The translations under genes were made by a program, and so were the position numbers. From an uncultured Pseudomonadota bacterium (GTDB taxonomy: Bacteria > Myxococcota_A > UBA796 > SXON01), in NCBI GenBank assembly GCA_903891165.1, contig CAITDR010000566.1, positions 21,519 to 85,518 on the forward strand: 64,000 bases of DNA. Reading direction: 5' to 3'. Below the pieces are notes generated by a model that was not told the DNA's origin, searched no databases, and worked only from the letters and a program-made list of their open reading frames with translations. Positions 32,243 through 40,226 of this stretch are shown here, one piece after another (position 1 is the first letter of the stretch; each line of letters opens with the position of its first letter).

Positions 32243-34525
32243 ATGCGCACCTGGATTATCCTGAGCCTTCTGGTGGGTTGTACTGACGGAAGCAGCAAAG
32301 ACAGCAGCGGCGATGCGGATCGCGATCACGATGGCTACACCAGCGACGACTGTGAGGAGGGGAATCCCGACGTCAACCCCGGTGCAGTGGAGATCTACTA
32401 CGACGGGGTGGATCAAAACTGCGACCGTCTCTCCGACTTTGATCAGGATCAGGATGGCGAGGACAGCTTGGACTACGGCGGTCCCGATTGCGACGATACC
32501 GACGCTACCGTGAATACCTCGGCAGAGGAAATTCCAGACGATAAGGACAATAACTGTGATGGATCTACAGGAAGTATCACCGTCGCCCTGACCGAGGTGA
32601 TGACCGACCCCGAGGCGGTAGACGACAGCGTCGGCAAGTGGATTGAGCTGTACAACTATGGCGACACCGCTGTCGATCTGGCCGGTTGGTACCTGTTGAA
32701 TGCCCGTATGGAACAGGCCCACTTGGAAGGTCTGGTCATCGAGCCCGGCGAACGACGCATCCTGGGAGCCTCGGCTGACTCCACCACCAACGGCGGGGCC
32801 CCGGTCAGCTGGACCTGGACGGCCCCCTTCGACATCTATGCCCTGGACAGCTTGAGCCTGGAATCGCCCACCGGAGCGGTGGCTTTCAGTCTGGACTGGC
32901 GCCTGCCCGGCTACCCCTCTGCGCCGGGGACGGCCCTGGCACTTTCGGGGGGGCACGATCCGGCGACCCAGTCTGAGCCGGGAGACTGGTGCCTGGCTGC
33001 CTCACCCTATGGCGCGGGGGACCTGGGCTCTCCTGGGGTGGCCAACGAGGTTTGTGTGGGCTCCGATCCCGACGGGGACGGCTACTCCGCGGCCGACGGG
33101 GACTGCGACGAGAGCCGGCCGGATGCCTACCCGGGTGCCCCCGAGCAGGCCAATGGGCGGGACGACGATTGTGACGGGATCATCGACAACCTTGCCATCT
33201 CGGATGTTGCCCAGATCTACTGGACCGGTGGGCCCGGGGACCGCCTGGGCACCAGCCTGGGCCTGGGAGATGTACGCGGGGATACACTTGCAGAGCCGCT
33301 GATGGGTTCTGAGCTGACCGGAGGTGGTTTGGGTGCGGTGCGCGGCGTGATCCTGTCGGCAGGAAGCTGGGGGGATGCGGACTTTGTCTCCCTGGTCGGT
33401 GGGGTCGCCGGGGCGCGGGTGGGGGCGGTGAGTCCGGAGTCTGGAGACCAGGATGGAGACGGCATCGTCGATCTGGTCGGAGCGGGCGTGGATCCAAGTG
33501 GAGCACGCACGGCGATGGTTCTGATCATGATTCCCGGGGGGAGCTTTCTGGCCGGTGAAAAATCCATGGGATCGGGGGTGATCAACCTTGCGGGGGCCAG
33601 CGGAACCAGCTCGGCCCGGGTCTACTCGGCGCTTGATCTGGATGGCGACGGTCTGGACGATATTCTCTATGGGGATCCTACCTCCTCTTTACCCACCTAC
33701 CAGGCAGGCAAGGCGTCGCTGATCTATACGGCTGACATCCAGGGCTCCTCGATCAACGGGGCATCCTTTGTATCAGAAGTCACCGGAAATCATGGCAACG
33801 ACTTTGTCGGCATGGGCCTGGGTGGCGCAGATGTCAATGGCGATGGCTATGACGACGCTTTTGTAGGTACACCAGGGGATGAGCCGGATGAGAGCTACGT
33901 GGACTCCGGATCCTGGACCATCTATGCGGGGGGCGCCGCCTCGGCCGACGGCAGCCTGGGGGCGGGCGCACTTGCCCGGATCACCGCGGCGGAAAACCGC
34001 ACGGGTATAGGCTGGGGGACACCGACCTTCGCCGATCTGGATGGAGATGGAAGTCAGGATCTGGCCTTTGGTGGCTATGGATCGGACCGCGTGTGGGTGT
34101 ACCTGGACAGCAGCTTCTCCGGCGGAGCCACCTATGACGTGGCCACCAGCGCATCTTTTGTAATCACGGGTACCGATAATTTCGGTTTTTCGGTGAGTGC
34201 GGGAGACTACAACAAGGACGGGATCGGCGATCTGGCCGTGGGTGCGCCTGCGGTAGATGGCAACACCCCCGGTCCGGGCTGGGAGCTGGTGCCGGGTACG
34301 GCGGCAGGGTCCGCCTACTTTTTCCTGGGGCCGGTGGCGGCCGGGGACCAGGCGGCGGCCAGCGCCGTGGTGACGGGGAGTCCGGGCGACCTTTTCGGGG
34401 CGGTGATGTCGGTCTCGGAGAAGGTGACCAGTGATGACTTCGCAGATGTGCTGATTGGAGCGCCGAATGCTGGAAGTGGTGGCGAGGGAACGGTCTACCT
34501 GTACAGCGGGCGCCCCACGAACTGA
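32243..34525 (+). CDS. Lipoprotein with MopE repeats, lamin-tail domain and FG-GAP propeller
   Basis: A 760-residue predicted lipoprotein (MRTWIILSLLVGC, Cys 13). Two MopE repeats (about 24-110) precede a lamin-tail domain (about 115-270: LTEVMTDP, KWIELYNYG, CLAASPYGAGDLGSPG), then a third MopE repeat. From about 325 on there are several FG-GAP/integrin-like blades with calcium loops (DLDGDGLDDILYG, DVNGDGYDDAFVG, DLDGDGSQDLAFG, NKDGIGDLAVGA). GGGAG precedes the ATG. Probably a large calcium-stabilised surface protein; ligand unknown. It lies 13 bases before lgt. Confidence 0.87.
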   Translation: MRTWIILSLLVGCTDGSSKDSSGDADRDHDGYTSDDCEEGNPDVNPGAVEIYYDGVDQNCDRLSDFDQDQDGEDSLDYGGPDCDDTDATVNTSAEEIPDDKDNNCDGSTGSITVALTEVMTDPEAVDDSVGKWIELYNYGDTAVDLAGWYLLNARMEQAHLEGLVIEPGERRILGASADSTTNGGAPVSWTWTAPFDIYALDSLSLESPTGAVAFSLDWRLPGYPSAPGTALALSGGHDPATQSEPGDWCLAASPYGAGDLGSPGVANEVCVGSDPDGDGYSAADGDCDESRPDAYPGAPEQANGRDDDCDGIIDNLAISDVAQIYWTGGPGDRLGTSLGLGDVRGDTLAEPLMGSELTGGGLGAVRGVILSAGSWGDADFVSLVGGVAGARVGAVSPESGDQDGDGIVDLVGAGVDPSGARTAMVLIMIPGGSFLAGEKSMGSGVINLAGASGTSSARVYSALDLDGDGLDDILYGDPTSSLPTYQAGKASLIYTADIQGSSINGASFVSEVTGNHGNDFVGMGLGGADVNGDGYDDAFVGTPGDEPDESYVDSGSWTIYAGGAASADGSLGAGALARITAAENRTGIGWGTPTFADLDGDGSQDLAFGGYGSDRVWVYLDSSFSGGATYDVATSASFVITGTDNFGFSVSAGDYNKDGIGDLAVGAPAVDGNTPGPGWELVPGTAAGSAYFFLGPVAAGDQAAASAVVTGSPGDLFGAVMSVSEKVTSDDFADVLIGAPNAGSGGEGTVYLYSGRPTN

Positions 34526-34538
34526 ATAGACAGCGCGC

Positions 34539-35441
34539 ATGCACCCGATCCTTTTTGAGATCCCCACCTCCTTCGGAAAGTTGCCCTTTCCGGTCTACGG
34601 GCTGATGCTCACCCTGGGGGTGCTTGCAGCCTCCTTGATCGGGCACTATCGATCCAGTCGGATCGGCCTCAATCCGGATCGGATGGCGGTGATCTACCTG
34701 ATCTGCGTGACGTCGGGCGTGGCGGGCGCCCGGCTCCTGCACTTTATGATGGCCTCCGACTCGGCGGAGTTCTGGCACAACCCGCTGATCTACTTCAACC
34801 CTGGAAAGGGAGGGCTTGCCATCTATGGGGGCTTGATCGGTGGCTTTTTCTCGGTGATGGTCTATTGCCGCCGCAAGGGGATGTCGTTTTGGAAGGTGGC
34901 GGATGTGATGGGCCCGGCCGTGATCGTCGGGCTGGCTTTCGGGCGTATCGGCTGCTTTTTTGCAGGCTGTTGCCACGGAAAATCCTGTGAGCTGCCTGCA
35001 GATGTGTCCACCCTCTACGAGGGCAGCGGTGGACATATCTGGCTTTCTTTTACCTTTCCGTACATGCTGGTGCAGACGGCCCATGGAGTGGGTGTGAACG
35101 GGGTGCCGGTCTACCCCACACAGCTTTGGGAGCATTTGGCGGCGATGCTCATCTTCCTAATCTCCAGTGTCTCTTTCCGCTATCGCAAGTTTGATGGTCA
35201 GGCGATTGCGACGGTCATGCTGCTGTACGGCCTCTGGCGGCCCATCAACGAGTCCATGCGCGGCGACGACATCCGCGGACTCTACTTTGGCGTGCTGACC
35301 ACCTCCCAGCTGATCTCCATCCCCGTGGTGTTGGGGGCGCTCCTGCTCATCGCAACCCGCTGGAACAAGGGTGTAGCCCCCGAGGTGGAATACCAGCCCT
35401 TCAAAGCCAATGAGGATCTCGGTCCGGCGCCTCGGCTCTGA
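34539..35441 (+). CDS. lgt: Prolipoprotein diacylglyceryl transferase Lgt
   Basis: A 300-residue inner membrane enzyme with seven predicted helices. It adds diacylglycerol to the lipobox Cys of prolipoproteins, the first step for the many lipoproteins of this window. Hallmarks: an N-terminal PFPVYGLMLTLG, a central AIYGGLIGG (His replaced by Tyr relative to the E. coli HGGL), the signature LAFGRIGCFFAGCCHG (Lgt GRxGNFxN-type block, with cysteines), VYPTQLWE, and RPINESMRGD near the end. Cysteine-containing signature variants are also known in other delta-group Lgt proteins. Confidence 0.9.
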   Translation: MHPILFEIPTSFGKLPFPVYGLMLTLGVLAASLIGHYRSSRIGLNPDRMAVIYLICVTSGVAGARLLHFMMASDSAEFWHNPLIYFNPGKGGLAIYGGLIGGFFSVMVYCRRKGMSFWKVADVMGPAVIVGLAFGRIGCFFAGCCHGKSCELPADVSTLYEGSGGHIWLSFTFPYMLVQTAHGVGVNGVPVYPTQLWEHLAAMLIFLISSVSFRYRKFDGQAIATVMLLYGLWRPINESMRGDDIRGLYFGVLTTSQLISIPVVLGALLLIATRWNKGVAPEVEYQPFKANEDLGPAPRL

Positions 35442-35448
35442 GCCCAGG

Positions 35449-37029
35449 ATGAGGAAGAGCATCGGGATTGCGGGGCTGATCTGGAGTGCCAGCCTGCTGG
35501 CATCGCGGGTGATCGGGCTGGTGCGGGAGCGGGTGCTGGGCACCACCCTGGGGGTGGGCGGGGAGGCCGATGTCTACCAGGCCGCCTTCCGGGTACCCGA
35601 TCTGATCAACTATCTGGTTGCCGGTGGTGCGCTCTCCATTGTGTTTATTCCCCTCTTCACTGCACATTTGGAGCGGGGTGATGAGGCCCGCGCTTGGCGT
35701 AGTTTTTCGATCCTGGCCAACTTTCTGGTTGGGGCGCTGGGTAGCCTGGTGCTGGTGGGTTTGGTGGCGATGCCCTGGCTGGTTGGCCTGCTGGCTCCTG
35801 GTTTTTCAGCGGAGCAGCTTGCACAGCTGACCCACCTTTCGCGGATTGTGCTGCCCGCGCAGATCTTCCACCTTTTAGGGGGGCTTTTGAGTGCGGCGCT
35901 TCTCTCCAAAGAGCGGCACGCGGTTCCGGCGCTCGCACCACTTTTGTATACGGGCGCGATCATCGCCGGGGGATTGTGGACGGGCACCGCCGAGGGTTTT
36001 GCCTGGGGGGTTTTGGTGGGCGCCATCCTCGGACCCTTTGGATTGCCGCTGTGGGCATGCCTGCGGGAAGGGCTGCGCTGGCAGTTGGTCTTTGATCCTC
36101 GGGATCCCGACTTTCGCGCCTACCTCCTCCGCTCGCTCCCCATCATGTTGGGCTGGTCTATCGTCGGGATGGACGAGACGGTCGTCACCTATTTTGCCTC
36201 CTCCTTCACCGAAGGTTCGGTAGCTATTTTGGGCTATGCCCGCACCTTGATGAAGGTGCCCATGGGCGTCTTTGGGATGGCCATGGGCATCGCTGCCTAT
36301 CCCACGCTCACGCGCCTCTGTGCGGAAGAAAAAACTGGGGAAGCCTGGAAGATTCTTGCACGGGCATCGCGACAGGTTTTGGTGCTTGCTTTGGGCTCGC
36401 AGGTGCTCTTGACGGTGGCCGGTCCAGAGCTGGGGGCACTGGTCTATTCAGCACGGAAGATTCAGGAGGATCAACTTGCTGAACTCGGGCTCTGCTTGGG
36501 CGTGTTTTCGCTGGCCCTGGGGGCATGGACGGTACAGACGCTGCTGGCGCGTGGCTTCTATGCGCGTGGGAAAACCTGGCTTCCTACCTGGCTGGGATTT
36601 GGGGTGCTGCTGATAGCGCTGCCGGTCTATGCCGGGCTGGCTCGTTTTGGCAGTGTGGGGCTGGCCATGGCTTCGTCGTTGGGAATCACCGCGTACACCC
36701 TGCTTTTGGGCGTGGTGCTGTGGTGGCAGATGGGTCGGCAGCCGGGGAGGGGAGATGCAGGAGGGGTGGAGGATGCGGGCTTTGGCCTGTTTTTTGTGAG
36801 GGCCATCCTCGCCACGGGGGTGGGCATTGGCGGGGGGCTGTGGGTGGCCGGGCTGCTACCGGCGGTGGGCGGCGGTGCGGCGGCGCTGATCGGGCGGATC
36901 GTCGTGATCGGCGGCGTGGGCGGTGGGCTTTTTGTGGGGCTCGGGCTGCTGCTGGGCATCGCCGAGCTGCGGGAAGTGCTGGGAAAAGTGCTGCGTCGTC
37001 TGCCGGGGATTGGCAGACGTTTTGCGTGA
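35449..37029 (+). CDS. murJ: Lipid II flippase MurJ
   Basis: A 526-residue multi-pass membrane protein of the MVF/MurJ group with about 14 helices. It carries lipid II across the inner membrane for peptidoglycan synthesis. Visible signatures are SRVIGLVRERVLGTTLG with the conserved Arg residues, ADVYQAAFRVPDLI, LSIVFIPLF, GYARTLMKVPMGVFGMAMG and VQTLLARGFYARG. The ATG at 35449 is used; an in-frame ATG at 35410 lies inside lgt. The two are close and probably co-transcribed. Confidence 0.92.
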   Translation: MRKSIGIAGLIWSASLLASRVIGLVRERVLGTTLGVGGEADVYQAAFRVPDLINYLVAGGALSIVFIPLFTAHLERGDEARAWRSFSILANFLVGALGSLVLVGLVAMPWLVGLLAPGFSAEQLAQLTHLSRIVLPAQIFHLLGGLLSAALLSKERHAVPALAPLLYTGAIIAGGLWTGTAEGFAWGVLVGAILGPFGLPLWACLREGLRWQLVFDPRDPDFRAYLLRSLPIMLGWSIVGMDETVVTYFASSFTEGSVAILGYARTLMKVPMGVFGMAMGIAAYPTLTRLCAEEKTGEAWKILARASRQVLVLALGSQVLLTVAGPELGALVYSARKIQEDQLAELGLCLGVFSLALGAWTVQTLLARGFYARGKTWLPTWLGFGVLLIALPVYAGLARFGSVGLAMASSLGITAYTLLLGVVLWWQMGRQPGRGDAGGVEDAGFGLFFVRAILATGVGIGGGLWVAGLLPAVGGGAAALIGRIVVIGGVGGGLFVGLGLLLGIAELREVLGKVLRRLPGIGRRFA

Positions 37030-37030
37030 T

Positions 37031-37064
37031 TCGACCAACGGTCGAAAAATCGACCGACGGTCGA
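37031..37064 (+). promoter_or_regulatory. Two tandem operator-like palindromes upstream of fabL
   Basis: TCGACC-AAC-GGTCGA (37031-37045) and TCGACC-GAC-GGTCGA (37050-37064) are 15-bp inverted repeats with centres 19 bases apart, separated by AAAA. They lie just after the murJ stop and 68 bases before the fabL start. Paired palindromes of this size are typical of dimeric repressors, for example of the TetR class. No T-run follows, so terminator function is unlikely. Confidence 0.55.
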
Positions 37065-37131
37065 AGACGGAAAAATTCCTGGATGCAGCAGGGGAGGGGT
37101 GCGGATAAGGGGCCACAGCTCAGAGGCCTGT

Positions 37132-37842
37132 ATGCGCAACATCCTGATCACCGGCGCTTCCCGTGGAATTGGCGCTGCCATCGCCCGGGAATTGGCCGCA
37201 CCTGGTACCCGAATCCTGGTGAACTACCTTCAAAATGAGGCTGCAGCGCGAACGGTCGTGGCAGCGGTAGAGGCCGCCGGTGCCGAGGCGGTGTTGATCC
37301 AAGGGGATGTACGGTCCGAGGCCGATCTCAAGCGGATGGCGGAGCTGGCCGGACCCTTGGATGTGCTGGTACACAATGCCGCCGTCGGCGCGCTCAAGGC
37401 CTGGGACAAGATCCGCACCCCCCAGTGGGATCTGACCTTGGAAAGCTCTCTTCGGCCCTTCTGGCTACTCACCCGGCTGTGTACCCTCAAGCCCGATGCC
37501 AACGTGATCGGTATTTCCAGCTTGGGAAGTCGTCGCTATATCCCTGGCTATGTGGCGATGGGTGTCGCAAAAGCGGGGGTGGAGGCTCTCACCCGACAGC
37601 TCGCGGTGGAGCTGGCCCCCATCCGTGTGAACACCATCTGTGCGGGGCTCGTGGATACCGACGCATTACGCTACCTGCCTGAAGGCAAAAAAATGGTGGA
37701 AGAAACCGCAAAGTTGACCCCGTTGGGTCGTATCGGTCTGCCTGAAGATGTTGCCCAGGCGGTCTCCCTTTTCCTGGACCCCCGGGCGCACTGGATCACT
37801 GGTCAAGTGATCGTGGTGGATGGCGGTTTTTCGGTGCTCTGA
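37132..37842 (+). CDS. fabL: Enoyl-ACP reductase III FabL (SDR family)
   Basis: A 236-residue short-chain dehydrogenase. NADPH site TGASRGIG is at residues 7-14. The catalytic Tyr and Lys are spaced Y140-x6-K147 (YVAMGVAK), the pattern of enoyl-ACP reductases, unlike the YxxxK of FabG. SSLGSRRYIPGY, EALTRQLAVEL, VDTDALRYLPEG and GQVIVVDGG closely follow Bacillus FabL. It should reduce trans-2-enoyl-ACP in fatty acid elongation. GAGG precedes the ATG. Two tandem palindromes upstream suggest transcriptional control of this gene. Confidence 0.9.
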   Translation: MRNILITGASRGIGAAIARELAAPGTRILVNYLQNEAAARTVVAAVEAAGAEAVLIQGDVRSEADLKRMAELAGPLDVLVHNAAVGALKAWDKIRTPQWDLTLESSLRPFWLLTRLCTLKPDANVIGISSLGSRRYIPGYVAMGVAKAGVEALTRQLAVELAPIRVNTICAGLVDTDALRYLPEGKKMVEETAKLTPLGRIGLPEDVAQAVSLFLDPRAHWITGQVIVVDGGFSVL

Positions 37843-37875
37843 GCGCCAGACACTCCCCGGCCGGGCTGCGGTGAT

Positions 37876-37881
37876 TAGGTT
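37876..37881 (+). promoter_or_regulatory. -10-like TAGGTT giving a leaderless start
   Basis: TAGGTT ends six bases before the ATG at 37888 with GCTCGG between and no ribosome site. It has the same spacing as the other leaderless starts. Confidence 0.5.
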
Positions 37882-37887
37882 GCTCGG

Positions 37888-38418
37888 ATGAGTCAGGAAC
37901 GGTTCAGGTGGGAAGTGGATCCGGAGGCGGTCGATGCCTCTTTCCGGGCGCTGCAACGTCGGGCACGCGAGCTTTTTGATCAGGGCCGCTACACACGGGT
38001 GCGGTTGCGCTACAAAGGAAAGCAGCTTGGCGGCGATTTCCCTCTGGGTGCACTGCTAGCGATGGAAGGGGTGGGCCTGCTGTTGGCCAGTCCGATCTAT
38101 GTGTTGGTGGCGAACCTGGGGGTGAAGGCCTTTATCGAGGTGGAGTTTATCCACGAGGCTGAGGACCGCATCAAAGAGGGTTTGGAAGCTTTCAACGCGG
38201 GAGAGGTGGATGCGGCGGAGGCCAAATACCGCGAGGCATTGACCATGCGTCCCGACGATCCGGCGGCGCTGTATGCCCTTGGTGTGCTCCTGCGGGTGAC
38301 TGGACGGAGAGAGGAGGCGATGAGCTGCCTGGAGAAGGTGGCGGCCACAGAGAACCCCGACCGGGCCAAAGCGGCAGAAGCCCTTGAAAAAATGAAGCGA
38401 GGCCTGCGCACCCTCTGA
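37888..38418 (+). CDS. DUF4342-like plus TPR-repeat protein
   Basis: A 176-residue cytoplasmic protein. Residues about 30-85 (TRVRLRYKGKQLGGDFPLG, then a hydrophobic GVGLLLASPIYVLVANLG) resemble DUF4342, which has a basic strand followed by a hydrophobic hairpin. From about 95 on there are two TPR repeats (EGLEAFNAGEVDAAEAKYREAL, ALGVLLRVTGRREEAMSCLEKV). It may bind the membrane and recruit partners. The start is fixed by the leaderless -10. No functional link to fabL or the ABC exporter is evident. Confidence 0.8.
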   Translation: MSQERFRWEVDPEAVDASFRALQRRARELFDQGRYTRVRLRYKGKQLGGDFPLGALLAMEGVGLLLASPIYVLVANLGVKAFIEVEFIHEAEDRIKEGLEAFNAGEVDAAEAKYREALTMRPDDPAALYALGVLLRVTGRREEAMSCLEKVAATENPDRAKAAEALEKMKRGLRTL

Positions 38419-38544
38419 GGGCTTTGCAAGAGCGCGTCAAGATCCGTCGCTGCTTTGGACCCTTGAAGCCGGACAGGTTAGCCGTCCCCCCGATTGGCAG
38501 CCTTCGCTGCCCCCAGGTCTGCTGCGAGAAGGTGCAGGATTGCT

Positions 38545-39459
38545 ATGATCGACGTACACAAGTTGACGAAGCGCTATGGCGGCACCACTGCGGTGCATGA
38601 TGTGAGCTTCTCCGTTGCCAAAGGCGAAGTGGTGGGTTTTCTGGGCCCCAACGGCGCCGGTAAAACCACCACCATGCGGGTGATCTCCGGCTCGCTGGGT
38701 GCCTCTACGGGGTCGGTGAAGGTCGGCGGCTTTGATGTCGCCGAAAATCCCCGGGCGGTGCAGACCATGTTGGGCTACGCACCTGAAAATCCGCCGGTTT
38801 ACGGCGGGATGGTGGTGCGGGACTACATCCGCTTTGCCGCCGAGCTGAAAGGGGTCGCGGATCCCAAAAAAGCTACGGACATGGCGCTCTCCCGGGTGGG
38901 GCTCGGCTCGGTGGCGCATCGGCTCATCGACAACCTCTCCAAGGGCTACCGGCAGCGGGTGGGTCTGGCGCAGGCGCTGGTCCACTCGCCTTCCGTGCTT
39001 GTGCTGGACGAGCCGACCTCCGGCCTGGATCCTGCACAACGGGTGGAGATCCGCAAGCTGATCGAGGATCTGGCTGCCGGTGAACGGACGGTCATCCTGT
39101 CCACCCATGTGCTCGCCGAGATCGAAGCGCTGTGCCAGCGGGTGATCATCATCAACAAAGGCCGGGTGGTGGCGCAGGATAGCCTCGCCAACCTGGGCCA
39201 GATGGGTGGCACGGTGCGGGTGGACGTGGCTCGGATTCCCGAGGGGCTGATGGCCGAACTTCAGGCCATTCCCGGCGTTGCTTCTGTAGAAGCCAACCCC
39301 AAGGGCTTCATCGTGCGCGGGGACCGCGATCTGCGCGAGGATGTGGCCCGGATCTGTGTGCCCCACGGGCTCTTGGAGCTTAACGGCCGCCAACGCCTCG
39401 AAGATATCTACCTCTCCTACACCATGGGCGGTCGCCCTGCCCTGGAGAACCACGCATGA
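38545..39459 (+). CDS. ABC-2 type transporter ATP-binding protein
   Basis: A 304-residue ABC ATPase. Walker A GPNGAGKTTT, Q-loop region YAPENPPVY, signature LSKGYRQR and Walker B VLVLDEPTSGLDP are intact, and a DrrA/GldA-type C-terminal region follows. It should energise export through the permease that overlaps it by 4 bases (ATGA). AAGG lies upstream of the ATG. An earlier in-frame start at 38494 has no ribosome site. With the next two genes it forms a GldA/F/G-like set. The 126 bases before it contain no promoter I can name. Confidence 0.92.
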   Translation: MIDVHKLTKRYGGTTAVHDVSFSVAKGEVVGFLGPNGAGKTTTMRVISGSLGASTGSVKVGGFDVAENPRAVQTMLGYAPENPPVYGGMVVRDYIRFAAELKGVADPKKATDMALSRVGLGSVAHRLIDNLSKGYRQRVGLAQALVHSPSVLVLDEPTSGLDPAQRVEIRKLIEDLAAGERTVILSTHVLAEIEALCQRVIIINKGRVVAQDSLANLGQMGGTVRVDVARIPEGLMAELQAIPGVASVEANPKGFIVRGDRDLREDVARICVPHGLLELNGRQRLEDIYLSYTMGGRPALENHA

Positions 39460-40226
39460 ACGGGGCTATTGCAATCCTGAAGCGGGAAACCAGCGCCTAC
39501 TTCACTACGGCCATCGGCTGGATGCTGCTGTTAATGTTTATCTTCATCTTCGGCTTCTTCTTTGCCCTTTCGGTCACTGCCTTTATGGACTACTCCCAGC
39601 AGGCGGCCTTCAACCCCATGGCGGCGGAGGGGTTGAACGTCAACGCCTTTGTGGTCCAGGGTGTCTTCGGGAACATGGCGGTGGTCATGCTCCTGGTGTC
39701 GCCGGGCATGGTCATGCGGCTGTTGGCCGAAGATCGGAAGCAGAAGTCCATGGAGCTGCTGTTGACCAGCCCCATCGCCTCTTGGGAAATCGTGCTGGGC
39801 AAATTCCTTGGATCGATGGCTTTTGTCGTAGCCATGTTGTTGGCAACCACACCCTACATCGCGATGTTGTACACCTGGGGTGAGCCGGACAGCGGCGTGC
39901 TGATGGCCAACTACATCGCATTGTTGGCTTTGTCGGCACTGCTCATCTCGGTCAACCTCTTTCTGTCCTCTTTCACAGAAAACCAGGTGGTTGCCTTTGT
40001 GGTGGGCTTTGGTTTCAACCTGATCTTCTGGGTTGTGGGCTGGGCCGGAGACATGGCGCCGGCGGGTGCCATCCAGGCGGTGTTGCAGACGGCGGCCTTC
40101 GGCTCTCACTACACCGAGATGATCAAGGGTCTGATTCGGATCCAGGACATCGTCTACTTCTTGACCTTCATCGGCTTCTCCCTGCTGGCGACGACCCAGC
40201 GGGTCGAAGCGCTGCGGTGGCGCTGA
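39456..40226 (+). CDS. ABC-2 type transporter permease (GldF-like)
   Basis: A 256-residue membrane protein with six helices. It starts MNGAIAILKRETSAYFTTAIGW, as ABC-2 permeases do, and has LAEDRKQKSMELLLTSPIASWEIVLGKF, the conserved cytoplasmic coupling segment of the GldF/NosY group. It is translationally coupled to the ATPase upstream and the GldG-like protein downstream (TGATG). Substrate unknown; GldA/F homologues occur in many non-gliding bacteria. Confidence 0.9.
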   Translation: MNGAIAILKRETSAYFTTAIGWMLLLMFIFIFGFFFALSVTAFMDYSQQAAFNPMAAEGLNVNAFVVQGVFGNMAVVMLLVSPGMVMRLLAEDRKQKSMELLLTSPIASWEIVLGKFLGSMAFVVAMLLATTPYIAMLYTWGEPDSGVLMANYIALLALSALLISVNLFLSSFTENQVVAFVVGFGFNLIFWVVGWAGDMAPAGAIQAVLQTAAFGSHYTEMIKGLIRIQDIVYFLTFIGFSLLATTQRVEALRWR

